Below, piece by piece: positions 8,398-15,737 of a stretch of 64,000 bases of DNA (position 1 is the stretch's first letter; the number at the start of each line of letters is the position of its first letter). Made by a program: the position numbers and the translations under genes. The notes under the pieces are model-generated. The model saw only the letters and a list, made by a program, of their open reading frames with translations. It did not search any database and was not told the origin of the DNA. Location: contig NZ_BAAAUV010000001.1 of the NCBI RefSeq assembly GCF_039534125.1, positions 62,001 through 126,000 on the forward strand. The letters run 5' to 3'. The DNA is from Actinocorallia longicatena. GTDB taxonomy: Bacteria > Actinomycetota > Actinomycetes > Streptosporangiales > Streptosporangiaceae.

Positions 8398-9215
8398 GCG
8401 GGGCTCCCGACCGTTTTCGCCCGCTTCTCCGACTCCGCCCGCACCGCGTCGAGGTCGGCGTGGCTGTTGCGGTCCACCGCGGCCCGCAGCAGTTCGGTGG
8501 CCTGCTCCTGGGACGGAACGGCCTCGGTGGGACGCGCGGCGAAGTCATGGGTGATGACGAGCTGGGTGCGCCGGTCACCGAGCGGGAGCGCCCGCCATTC
8601 ACCGCCCATGAACTCGATCATCGCGGCGTTCTCCAGCTGCCGGTAGGCGATGGTGCGGCGCTCGGGATAGAGATCGCGGCGGGTGACCCAGCTCTGGATC
8701 TGCCCGCTGACGTCGACCACGAGCCGTGCGATCTGGTAGGCGTCGGTCTGCTCGAGCATCGTCGAGGACTCGGTGGGCGGGAACAGGTCGGCGTAGCCCT
8801 CGATGTCCTCCAGCACGGCGTAGACGACGTCCGCCGGTGCCTCGACGGTCACGGTGTGCTCGGTGTGGAACATGGCGTTCACCCTTCCGCCGCCCGACGG
8901 CAGCAGCTCCTCGTGATTGGCGTAAGCGCACTCGTAATCCAGTTCTCCACGCCATTTCCCGATGAACTCATGCACGGCCGGCGTTTCGGAGAACTTCCGC
9001 AGGGTCGCGACGTCCGCGCAGGAGAACTGCGCGATGTGCGTCGCCGTCATTCCCCTGGACCGTTCGTCGACGGGGAACAGAAGATGGGGTCCCCAGCCGA
9101 AGCCCGACACGAGACCGGAACCGATCGTGATGTCGCGGAGGCCGTCGAAGAAGGCCCGTACCTTTTCCTCGCCGGCCTCCGGAGAGAACCGGTAGATGAG
9201 TGTGTGCACGATCAT
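8394..9215 (-). CDS. Dabb-SRPBCC fusion polyketide aromatase/cyclase
   Basis: 273 residues in two domains. Residues about 1-105 form a Dabb (stress-responsive A/B barrel) domain: IVHTLIYRFSPEAGEEKVRAF, THIAQFSCADVATLRKFSETPAVHEF. Residues about 115-265 form a START-like SRPBCC domain: HTEHTVTVEAPADVVYAVLEDIEGYADLFPPTESS. That domain resembles TcmN-type aromatase/cyclases that fold nascent poly-beta-ketone chains. Type II clusters usually encode such activities separately. Transcription probably starts about 13 nt upstream from a promoter carrying SARP-type repeats (9248-9265). It is coupled to the PF04199 cyclase downstream. Confidence 0.85.
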   Translation of the reverse strand: MIVHTLIYRFSPEAGEEKVRAFFDGLRDITIGSGLVSGFGWGPHLLFPVDERSRGMTATHIAQFSCADVATLRKFSETPAVHEFIGKWRGELDYECAYANHEELLPSGGGRVNAMFHTEHTVTVEAPADVVYAVLEDIEGYADLFPPTESSTMLEQTDAYQIARLVVDVSGQIQSWVTRRDLYPERRTIAYRQLENAAMIEFMGGEWRALPLGDRRTQLVITHDFAARPTEAVPSQEQATELLRAAVDRNSHADLDAVRAESEKRAKTVGSPA

Positions 9216-9234
9216 GATCCGAAGCTAGGAGGGC

Positions 9235-9265
9235 GGCCTAGAAGCCCTCTCAACCGCCGCTGAAA
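9235..9265 (-). promoter_or_regulatory. Predicted SARP-activated promoter of the cyclase operon
   Basis: On the minus strand, TTTCAGC-ggcg-GTTGAGA (9265 to 9248) gives two heptamers spaced 11 bp apart. TAGGCC at 9240-9235 could serve as the -10, seven bases further on. The same arrangement precedes the lipocalin-like gene and KS-alpha. SARPs bind direct heptamer repeats of this period close to a -10 element, so the cluster SARP at 14,852 is the likely activator. Confidence 0.6.
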
Positions 9266-9285
9266 CCCCAGCCCGGTGGGCGGGC

Positions 9286-10164
9286 TCAGGCCAGGAGCAC
9301 GGGCTTGAGCACCTCCTCGCACCAGGTGCGATAGGAGGTCGGTGTGGCCGACCGAGCGGTGCGCGGCTCCAGGGTGTCCAGGCCCTCGTTCTTGGCCGAC
9401 AGCATCTCCGCGGTGCCGCGCGCCATCGCCTCCGACATCCCCGCCCCCGCCATCGCGGCCGCGAACTCCCCCGCCGGAACCTGCTCATAGCGCACCGGGA
9501 CTCCCGCCACCTCGGCGGTGATCCGGGCGACGGCGTCGAAGGAGAGGTCCTCGGGGCCGAGAACGGGAACATCGGCCCGGCCCCGCCAGGAACGGTCGAG
9601 CAGCCACCGGACGGCGACGGCCGCGATGTCCCGGGTCGCGACGACGGGCAGCGCGAGCCCGGGGGCGACGGGCGAGGAGAACACGCCGCGCTCCCTGATC
9701 GACCCGGCGTGGGTGAGCATGTTCTCCATGAACGCCGGCATCGTCAGGGCCCGGTGGGGCACGCCCGTGCCGGCCATCAGGTCGTCCATCGCCAGCGACG
9801 CCGTGACCAGGCCCGCCCTCCCCGCGAAGCCGCGGCCGAGGGCGGAGATCCCGACCACGTGGCCGACGCCGTGGCGGACGAGCGCGTCGCAGGCGGGACG
9901 GGAGAAACCCGAGTAGGCGTCGTCGGGATCGGCGGCGCGCGGATCCGGCGGGACCAGCCAGAAGACCGCGTCGGCCCCCTCGAAGGCACGGTCGACGACG
10001 GCGGGGTCCCCATGGGAACCGGGCACGACCTCGGCGCGCTCGCGGGTCCCGCCGGGAAGCCGGGACGGGTCACGGGCGATCACCCTGACGGTTCGGCCCG
10101 CGCTGAGTAGGCGGTCGAGGACCTGGCGGCCGATGGCGCCCGTGGGCGCGGTGACGACGATCAT
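9286..10164 (-). CDS. NmrA-like NAD(P)-binding oxidoreductase
   Basis: 292 residues, atypical short-chain reductase fold. The N terminus MIVVTAPTGAIGRQVLDRLL carries the TGxxG-type dinucleotide loop and is followed by VRVIARDPSR, typical of NmrA/HSCARG and quinone-reductase-2-like proteins. ISALG and ALTMPAFMENML are further family landmarks. The start at 10164 is backed by an AGGAG ribosome site. An upstream in-frame start would add 39 Arg/Cys-rich residues. It could reduce a quinone or ketone intermediate. It lies just upstream of the cyclase genes on the same strand. Confidence 0.88.
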   Translation of the reverse strand: MIVVTAPTGAIGRQVLDRLLSAGRTVRVIARDPSRLPGGTRERAEVVPGSHGDPAVVDRAFEGADAVFWLVPPDPRAADPDDAYSGFSRPACDALVRHGVGHVVGISALGRGFAGRAGLVTASLAMDDLMAGTGVPHRALTMPAFMENMLTHAGSIRERGVFSSPVAPGLALPVVATRDIAAVAVRWLLDRSWRGRADVPVLGPEDLSFDAVARITAEVAGVPVRYEQVPAGEFAAAMAGAGMSEAMARGTAEMLSAKNEGLDTLEPRTARSATPTSYRTWCEEVLKPVLLA

Positions 10165-10231
10165 GCGGAACTCCTCTGGATGCCGGAAGCGGGCACACCT
10201 TAGGCACGGACGGCCGCGTGCCGGGCGGCCG

Positions 10232-10264
10232 CTCGAGTGCGCGTTGAGCCGGCGGCGCCACAGT
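10232..10264 (+). promoter_or_regulatory. Predicted SARP-activated promoter of the lipocalin-like gene
   Basis: CTCGAGT (10232-10238) and GTTGAGC (10243-10249) are separated by four bases, giving the 11-bp period of SARP binding sites. A weak -10 (CACAGT, 10259-10264) lies nine bases downstream. The second heptamer is identical to the one upstream of KS-alpha. Confidence 0.6.
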
Positions 10265-10297
10265 TCCCGGAGACCGATCACGGACCCGGGAGCGCGG

Positions 10298-10732
10298 ATG
10301 CCTACCGAGAAGGACCTCGCCGGAACATGGCGGCTGGTGGCCCACTTCTATCTGGAAGACGACGGATCGACCAGCGAAGGGCCGATGGGCGAGCGGGCCG
10401 ACGGCCTGCTCATCTACCACGAGGACGGGTACATGGCGGCGAGCCTGATGCGCACCGCGCCGCCGGCGGAGGACGGCTCCCCGCCCCAGGCCTACCTGGG
10501 CTCAGCCGACGACTACCTCGGCTATTCCGGACGCTGGCAGGTCCGGGACGGCGTCGTCGTCCACCAGGTCCTCATCGGGTCCCACGCCCGGGTGGTGAAC
10601 ACCGAGCAGATCCGTGAGATCTCGCTGGAGGACGGCGTCCTCCGGCTGCTGCGACACCTCGGCGGACCGCACGACCATGTCGTCATGGACTGGCGGCGAG
10701 TCCCGCCAGAGCGACCGTTGAGTGGGAGTTGA
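10298..10732 (+). CDS. Lipocalin-like domain protein
   Basis: 144 residues matching the small lipocalin-like domain (PF13924-type). It has an N-terminal DLAGTWRLV, then GLLIYHEDGYMAASLM and a YLGYSGRWQVRDGVVVHQV barrel strand, ending in LRLLRHL. Such proteins occur in several polyketide and other natural-product clusters and may bind hydrophobic intermediates or assist cyclisation; no catalytic residues are evident. The ATG at 10298 follows an AGCGCGG element and begins at the conserved domain. Its 3' end overlaps the SARP repeats that precede KS-alpha, and it is itself behind a SARP-type promoter. Confidence 0.8.
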   Translation: MPTEKDLAGTWRLVAHFYLEDDGSTSEGPMGERADGLLIYHEDGYMAASLMRTAPPAEDGSPPQAYLGSADDYLGYSGRWQVRDGVVVHQVLIGSHARVVNTEQIREISLEDGVLRLLRHLGGPHDHVVMDWRRVPPERPLSGS

Positions 10733-10749
10733 GCCGCCGCGAATAGCTT
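10717..10749 (+). promoter_or_regulatory. Predicted SARP-activated promoter of the minimal PKS operon
   Basis: GTTGAGT (10717-10723) and GTTGAGC (10728-10734) are near-identical heptamers spaced exactly 11 bp. TAGCTT (10744-10749) is a plausible -10, nine bases downstream. Nearby, CACTCGAGTG (10775-10784) is a perfect 10-bp palindrome in the leader of KS-alpha. This is the best of the three SARP-type sites in the cluster. Confidence 0.65.
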
Positions 10750-10828
10750 CCGGAGACGAAGAGAACCGTCCGAACACTCGAGTGCGGAGGCCGCCGATGA
10801 ATTGGCAGGAATATGCCGGAGGTGCATC

Positions 10829-12097
10829 GTGAATCGTCGGGTCGTCATCACCGGAATGGGAGTCCGGGCGCCGGGAGCCCTGGGCAGGAAACAGTTCTGG
10901 GATCTGCTGTCGTCAGGACGGACCTCGACCAGGCGCATCTCCTTCTTCGACCCCGCCCCCTACCGATCGCAGGTGGCCGCGGAGGTGGACTTCGACGCCG
11001 CCGCCGAAGGCCTCAGCCCGCGGGAGATCCGGCGGATGGACCGGGCGACGCAGTTCGCCGTGGTCTGCGCCAGGGAAGCGGTCTCCGACAGCGGCATCGA
11101 CCTCGCGGCGGGATCACCTCACCGCGTGGGGGTGAGCCTGGGCAGCGCGGTCGCCGCGGCGACCAGCCTCGAGCGCGAGTACCTGGTGCTGTCGGACTCG
11201 GGCCGGCGATGGGAGATGTCGGTCGACCATCTGTCCCCGCACATGTTCGACCACATGGTCCCCAGCATCATGCCCGCGGAGATCGCCTGGGCGGTCGGAG
11301 CCGAAGGACCCGTCGCCATGATCTCGGACGGATGCACCTCGGGGCTCGACGCCGTCGGCCACGCGGCCGCGTTGATCCGGGAAGGCAGCGCCGACATCAT
11401 GATCTCGGGTGCCACCGACACCCCGATCACCCCGATCGTGGTGGCCTGCTTCGACGCGATCAAGGCGACGACCACCTACAACGACGACCCCGCCCATGCC
11501 TCCCGGCCCTTCGACGGCACCCGCAACGGCTTCGTGCTGGCCGAGGGGGCGGCCGTGTTCGTCCTCGAGGAGCTGACCTCGGCGACGAACCGGGGAGCGC
11601 ACATCTACGCCGAGGTCGGCGGCTTCGCGACCCGGTGCAACGCCTACCACATGACCGGCCTGAAGACCGATGGCAGGGAGATGGCCGAGGCGATCCGGGT
11701 GGCCCTCGGCCAGGCTCGGCTGAACCCCTCCGACGTCGACTACATCAACGCCCACGGGTCGGGCACCAAGCAGAACGACCGGCACGAGACCGCCGCGTTC
11801 AAACGCAGCCTCGGCGCGTGCGCCTACAAGACGCCGGTGAGCTCGATCAAGTCGATGGTCGGCCACTCGCTGGGCGCCATCGGCTCGGTGGAGATCGCCG
11901 CGTCGCTCATGGCGATGGAGAACCACGCCGTCCCCCCGACGGCGAACCTGCGCACCTCCGATCCCGAGTGCGACCTCGACTACGTTCCCAACACGGCTCG
12001 CGAGCACCACACCGACACGGTCCTGACGGTCGGCAGCGGCTTCGGCGGCTTCCAGAGCGCGATGGTCCTCACCCGGCCCTGGTCGGCATGCTCATGA
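10829..12097 (+). CDS. Type II PKS ketosynthase alpha (KS-alpha)
   Basis: 422 residues, the usual KS-alpha size. The active-site cysteine is Cys169 in SDGCTSGLDAVG. The two catalytic histidines lie in NAHGSGTKQNDRHE and in SMVGHSLGA. It condenses malonyl units on the ACP together with the chain-length factor encoded next. The GTG start has a GGAGG ribosome site seven bases upstream. It overlaps the CLF gene by four bases, so the two subunits are made together. It is preceded by a SARP-type promoter. The sequence is of the aromatic type II class rather than FabF. Confidence 0.97.
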   Translation: MNRRVVITGMGVRAPGALGRKQFWDLLSSGRTSTRRISFFDPAPYRSQVAAEVDFDAAAEGLSPREIRRMDRATQFAVVCAREAVSDSGIDLAAGSPHRVGVSLGSAVAAATSLEREYLVLSDSGRRWEMSVDHLSPHMFDHMVPSIMPAEIAWAVGAEGPVAMISDGCTSGLDAVGHAAALIREGSADIMISGATDTPITPIVVACFDAIKATTTYNDDPAHASRPFDGTRNGFVLAEGAAVFVLEELTSATNRGAHIYAEVGGFATRCNAYHMTGLKTDGREMAEAIRVALGQARLNPSDVDYINAHGSGTKQNDRHETAAFKRSLGACAYKTPVSSIKSMVGHSLGAIGSVEIAASLMAMENHAVPPTANLRTSDPECDLDYVPNTAREHHTDTVLTVGSGFGGFQSAMVLTRPWSACS

Positions 12098-13311
12098 GCG
12101 TGATCACCGGGCTCGGTGTCGTCGCGCCCAACGGCATCGGGGTCAAGGAGTTCTGGGCCGCGACGCTGTCGGGCCGCAGCGGTATCGCCGACCTCGACCG
12201 GTTCGACGCGTCCGGATACCCCGCCCGGCTCGCCGGGCTCGTGAACGGCGTCGATCCGGCCGCCCTCCTGCCCGGACGCCTCCTGCCCCAGACGGACGTC
12301 TCCACCCGGCTCGCCATGATCGCCGCACAGAGCGCCCTCGAGGACGCCTCGGTCGACACCACCGCCGTACCCGACTACGACATGGGAATCGTCACGGCCA
12401 ACGCCTCCGGCGGGTTCGAGTTCACCCACCGGGAGTTCAAGAAGCTGTGGAGCCTCGGCCCCGAGCACATCAGCGTCTACGAGTCCTTCGCCTGGTTCTA
12501 TGCGGTGAACACGGGCCAGATCTCGATCAGGCACGGCATGCGCGGCCCCTCGACCGCCCTGGTCGCCGACCAGGCGGGCGGCCTGGACGCCCTCGGCCAC
12601 GCGCGGCGCATCGTGCGCTCCGGCGTTCCGCTGGTGCTGAGCGGCGGCGTCGACTCGGCGTTCGACCCGTGGGGCTGGGCCTCGCACCTGGCCAGCGGCC
12701 TGGTGAGCACCGATCCCGACCCCACCACCGCCTACCGGCCCTTCGACGTGCGGGCGGCCGGCTACCTGCCCGGCGAGGGCGGCGGCATCTGCGTGGTCGA
12801 GGACCCCGCCGCCGCGCACGCCCGTGGCGCCCAGATCTACGGCGAGATCGCCGGATACGCCGCCACGTTCGACCCCGCACCGGACAGCGGACGCCCACCG
12901 GGCCTGCGGCGGGCCGCCGAGTCCGCGCTCGCGGACGCCGGGATCGGCCCCGCCGACGTGGACGTCGTCTTCGCCGACGCGGCGGGCGTGCCCGAACTCG
13001 ACCGCTTCGAGGCCGGGGCTCTGCGCGAGATCTTCGGTGAGCGAGGCGTGCCGGTCACCGCTCCCAAGGCGCTGACCGGACGGCTGCTGTCCGGTGGCGG
13101 CGTCCTCGACGTCGTCTCGGCGCTCATGAGCGTCCAGGAGCAGGTCATACCCCCGACCTTCGCCACCGGCGACGTCCCCGCCGGCTACGGCATCGATCTC
13201 GTGCTCGGCGAGCCTCGCCCGGCCGCGGTGGACACCGCGCTGGTCCTGGCCCGCGGCCGCTGGGGTTTCAACTCGGCCATCGTCATCCGCAACCACAGGA
13301 AGGAAAACTGA
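12094..13311 (+). CDS. Type II PKS chain-length factor (KS-beta)
   Basis: 405 residues, homologous to KS-alpha but with glutamine where the catalytic cysteine would be (VADQAGGLDALG). This is the hallmark of KS-beta, which decarboxylates malonyl-ACP and sets chain length. The ATG at 12094 overlaps the KS-alpha stop (ATGA). A slightly earlier in-frame ATG at 12088 would add two residues. It ends two bases before the ACP start codon. Chain length cannot be predicted with confidence by eye. Confidence 0.96.
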   Translation: MSVITGLGVVAPNGIGVKEFWAATLSGRSGIADLDRFDASGYPARLAGLVNGVDPAALLPGRLLPQTDVSTRLAMIAAQSALEDASVDTTAVPDYDMGIVTANASGGFEFTHREFKKLWSLGPEHISVYESFAWFYAVNTGQISIRHGMRGPSTALVADQAGGLDALGHARRIVRSGVPLVLSGGVDSAFDPWGWASHLASGLVSTDPDPTTAYRPFDVRAAGYLPGEGGGICVVEDPAAAHARGAQIYGEIAGYAATFDPAPDSGRPPGLRRAAESALADAGIGPADVDVVFADAAGVPELDRFEAGALREIFGERGVPVTAPKALTGRLLSGGGVLDVVSALMSVQEQVIPPTFATGDVPAGYGIDLVLGEPRPAAVDTALVLARGRWGFNSAIVIRNHRKEN

Positions 13312-13312
13312 C

Positions 13313-13591
13313 ATGACCCAGACCATGGACATCGACGCCCTGCGCGGCATCCTGATCGACTGCGCCGGAGGCGATGACGTCGACGCCCTGCGCGGCGACA
13401 TCCGGGAGTCCTCGTTCGAGGAACTCGGCTACGACTCCCTCGCCCTCATGGAGACCGCGGCCAGGCTGAAGCGCGACCACGGCGTCGTCATCTCCGACGA
13501 GCGCCTCACCGAGGTCCGGACCCCGGTCGAGTTGCTCGTACTGGTCAACGACCAGATCGCGGCCGTCGCCGGCCATGCCGCCGACGGCTGA
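13313..13591 (+). CDS. Type II PKS acyl carrier protein
   Basis: 92 residues. The phosphopantetheine attachment site is Ser42 in LGYDSLALME, at the position normal for type II PKS ACPs, followed by the helix ETAARLKRDHGVVI. It completes the minimal PKS set in the standard order KS-alpha, CLF, ACP. An AGGAAA ribosome site sits in the end of the CLF gene. Confidence 0.97.
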   Translation: MTQTMDIDALRGILIDCAGGDDVDALRGDIRESSFEELGYDSLALMETAARLKRDHGVVISDERLTEVRTPVELLVLVNDQIAAVAGHAADG

Positions 13592-13595
13592 CCCG

Positions 13596-13775
13596 ATGCC
13601 GCCACAGAGGTCCACCGCGCGCCGGCGCCGCGTCGGCCGGGCGGCCGCGCGGGCGGCGCGCTCGGCGGCCCGGCATCTGTTCGCCGGGCTCGCCCTGCTC
13701 GGGAACGCCGCGCTGCAGCCTCCTCTCGAGCCCTCCGAAGACCCGCGCACTCCCCCCGTGAAGCAGGAGAGATGA
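13596..13775 (+). CDS. Possible small basic protein between ACP and methyltransferase
   Basis: A 59-residue reading frame beginning five bases after the ACP stop and ending in an ATGA overlap with the methyltransferase start (13772-13775). The N half is Arg-rich (RRRRVGRAAARAARSAARH). The middle is hydrophobic (LFAGLALLGNAAL) and the tail is Pro-rich. The exact four-base overlap suggests it may be translated and coupled to the methyltransferase. Against it, no clear ribosome site precedes the ATG and the composition resembles non-coding GC-rich sequence. I recognise no family. Confidence 0.3.
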   Translation: MPPQRSTARRRRVGRAAARAARSAARHLFAGLALLGNAALQPPLEPSEDPRTPPVKQER

Positions 13776-14818
13776 TCCCATTCACCGACACCTCCCCCTC
13801 CGGCGACGAACTGATCGCCCCGGTGACCTCGCTGCGCGAACTCGCGCTCGCGGCCGCGGCCCCCGCCGCCCTGCGGGCCGCCATCAGGATCGGCCTCGCC
13901 GACGAGCTCGGTGACGCTCCTGTGCCCGTCGACCGGCTGGCCCTGACCCTCAAGGTCGAGCCGGCCCTCCTCGAACGCCTGCTGCGCAACCTCGCGTGCT
14001 ACGGCGTGTTCGCCGGGACGGCCGCCGGAGTGGCGCACACTCCCGTCTCGGCGCTGCTGCGCGAGGACCATCCCCAGAGCCTCAGGAACTGGGTCCTCTG
14101 GGTCACCGAGCCGTGGACATGGGAGCTGTGGCCGCTTCTCGAGCGGGCGGTCCGCGACGGCGGGCAGGGCCTGTTCGAGGACAGGTACGGCGCGTCCTTC
14201 TTCACGCACCTGCACCGGGAGTGGCCGGAGTCGACAGAGGTGTTCAACCGCTCCCAGACCGAGCTGAGCCGGATCACCTCCGCCGCGATCGCCGAGGCGC
14301 TGGACCTGAGCGACGTCACGACGGTCGCCGACGTCGGCGGCGGCCGGGGCCACAACCTGTCCGTCCTGCTGGAGCGCAACCCGCACCTGAGAGGGTTTCT
14401 GGTCGACCTTCCCGCGGCGATCGCCGACCCCGACCCGCGGCTGCGCTCCGGTGGCGCCCTCGCCTCGCGCTCCAGCGTGCTCGCGGGCGACTGCCTGGAG
14501 GAGATCCCCGTCGAGGCCGACGTCTACCTGTTCAAGAGCATCCTCGAATGGGACGACGAACTCACCGTCACCGCGCTGCGCAACGCCGGGCGGGCGGGCC
14601 GCTCCGGCGGACGGGTCCTCGTCGTGACCAACCTCGTCGACGACAGCCCCGAGATCAGGTACGCCACGGGGATCGACCTGCTGTTCCTGCTCAACACCAA
14701 CGGCAGGAGGCACACGATGAAGGGCGTCACGCGGCTCGTCGAACGGGCGGGGCTGCGGCTCGACCGGGTCTCTCCCGTCAGGCCGCTGCTCCACGTGATC
14801 GAGGCGTCCATCCCCTGA
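13772..14818 (+). CDS. SAM-dependent O-methyltransferase
   Basis: 348 residues of the dimeric polyketide O-methyltransferase family. A helical dimerisation region (about 20-120) is followed by the catalytic domain with SAM loop VADVGGGRGHN, the acidic FLVDLPAAI strand, and KSILEWDDE in the position of the usual catalytic-base motif. An AGGAGAG ribosome site lies directly before the ATG. It is in the same direction as the minimal PKS genes and 180 nt after the ACP, so probably in the same transcript. It likely modifies a hydroxyl or carboxyl group of the aromatic product. Confidence 0.92.
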   Translation: MIPFTDTSPSGDELIAPVTSLRELALAAAAPAALRAAIRIGLADELGDAPVPVDRLALTLKVEPALLERLLRNLACYGVFAGTAAGVAHTPVSALLREDHPQSLRNWVLWVTEPWTWELWPLLERAVRDGGQGLFEDRYGASFFTHLHREWPESTEVFNRSQTELSRITSAAIAEALDLSDVTTVADVGGGRGHNLSVLLERNPHLRGFLVDLPAAIADPDPRLRSGGALASRSSVLAGDCLEEIPVEADVYLFKSILEWDDELTVTALRNAGRAGRSGGRVLVVTNLVDDSPEIRYATGIDLLFLLNTNGRRHTMKGVTRLVERAGLRLDRVSPVRPLLHVIEASIP

Positions 14819-14835
14819 CGGCCCCGCCCGGGCCG
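14819..14835. terminator. Hairpin between convergent methyltransferase and SARP genes
   Basis: CGGCCC and GGGCCG form a 6-bp stem around CGCCC directly after the methyltransferase stop. It is a short GC-only hairpin without a T-run and a possible bidirectional terminator. Confidence 0.4.
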
Positions 14836-14851
14836 CCGGGGTACCGGACGT

Positions 14852-15634
14852 TCAGCCGCTCCTGAGGATCTCCTGCTGGACCTCCCTGGCCTCGGCGGAG
14901 GGTCCGATCCCGAGATCACGGTCGAGGACCGCGCGGAGCCGGTGGTAGACGGTCAGGGCGTCACCGCGACGTCCTGACCGGTGCAGGGCCTGCATGAGAC
15001 GGATGTGGAAGGACTCGTTCAGCGGGTGGTCGGCGACCAGGCGCCGCAGCTCGCCGACGAGCTCACCGCACCTGTCGGTGGCGAGGTCCGCCTCGATCCG
15101 TGCGGAGACCGCCTCGAGGCGCTGTTCCTCCAGGTACACCGAGAGTCCCTGGAGATGCGGCCCCGCGGTGACGTCCGCCAGGGCCGGGCCCCGCCAGAGC
15201 GCGAGGGCCTCGCGAAGCAGCTCCGACGCGTGGTCGGGCCGGCCCAGGCGCAACGCGGTCAGGCCACGTCCCAGCAGATGCTGGAACCTGAAGACGTCGA
15301 CGTTGTCGCGCGGCACCGTCAGCAGGTAGCCGCCCGGACGGGTGACCAGCAGGGTCGTGCCGTTCGCCGACCTCGGCGCCTCCCTGAAGAGCTTGCGCAC
15401 CTGGTAGACGTAGGTCTGCACGATGGTCTTGACCGAGCTGGGCGGACTGCACGGCCACAGCTCGTCGATCAGCTGCTCCATGCTGACCATGGTGTTGGTG
15501 TTCGCCGCCAGCATCGCCAGCATCTGCCGCAGCTTCGCCGCGGTGATCACCGAGCGGCGGCCCGTCGTCATCCTGGAGGTGAAGCCCACCTCCAGCGTTC
15601 CCAGAAGATCGATCCGAATCTGCTCGCTCAGCAT
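14852..15634 (-). CDS. SARP-family pathway activator
   Basis: 260 residues, the size of single-function SARPs such as ActII-ORF4 or DnrI. An N-terminal OmpR-like winged helix (RIDLLGTLEV ... LRQMLAMLAANTNTMVSMEQLIDELW ... TIVQTYVYQVRKLF) is followed by the bacterial transcriptional activation domain with TPR-like helices (DVFRFQHLLGRGLTALRLG ... LNESFHIRLMQALHRSGRRGDALTVYHRLRAVL). GGAGAGACT precedes the ATG. Paired heptamers with 11-bp spacing at three promoters in the cluster are its likely targets. It lies downstream of the two-component genes on the same strand, so the kinase system may control it. Confidence 0.95.
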   Translation of the reverse strand: MLSEQIRIDLLGTLEVGFTSRMTTGRRSVITAAKLRQMLAMLAANTNTMVSMEQLIDELWPCSPPSSVKTIVQTYVYQVRKLFREAPRSANGTTLLVTRPGGYLLTVPRDNVDVFRFQHLLGRGLTALRLGRPDHASELLREALALWRGPALADVTAGPHLQGLSVYLEEQRLEAVSARIEADLATDRCGELVGELRRLVADHPLNESFHIRLMQALHRSGRRGDALTVYHRLRAVLDRDLGIGPSAEAREVQQEILRSG

Positions 15635-15704
15635 GGGGAGTCTCTCCGGTAGCGTTCGCTGTGATCTCGAGGTTAAGCGGGCGCCCCGGTTCTTGATCAG
15701 TGCA

Positions 15705-15737
15705 CCTAAGTGGGCCCCGATCGGTGTTCCCTAAGTG
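15705..15737 (-). promoter_or_regulatory. Direct repeat CACTTAGG upstream of the SARP gene
   Basis: On the minus strand CACTTAGG occurs twice, at 15737-15730 and 15712-15705. The copies are 25 bp apart and 70-100 nt upstream of the SARP start, overlapping the end of the response regulator gene. Exact octamer repeats here could be a binding site for the response regulator or for another activator. Confidence 0.4.

Noticed and set aside
10775..10784. Palindrome CACTCGAGTG as a separate operator
   Set aside because: It is perfect but short, and it lies inside the KS-alpha leader. No second copy with the same spacing supports a regulator.
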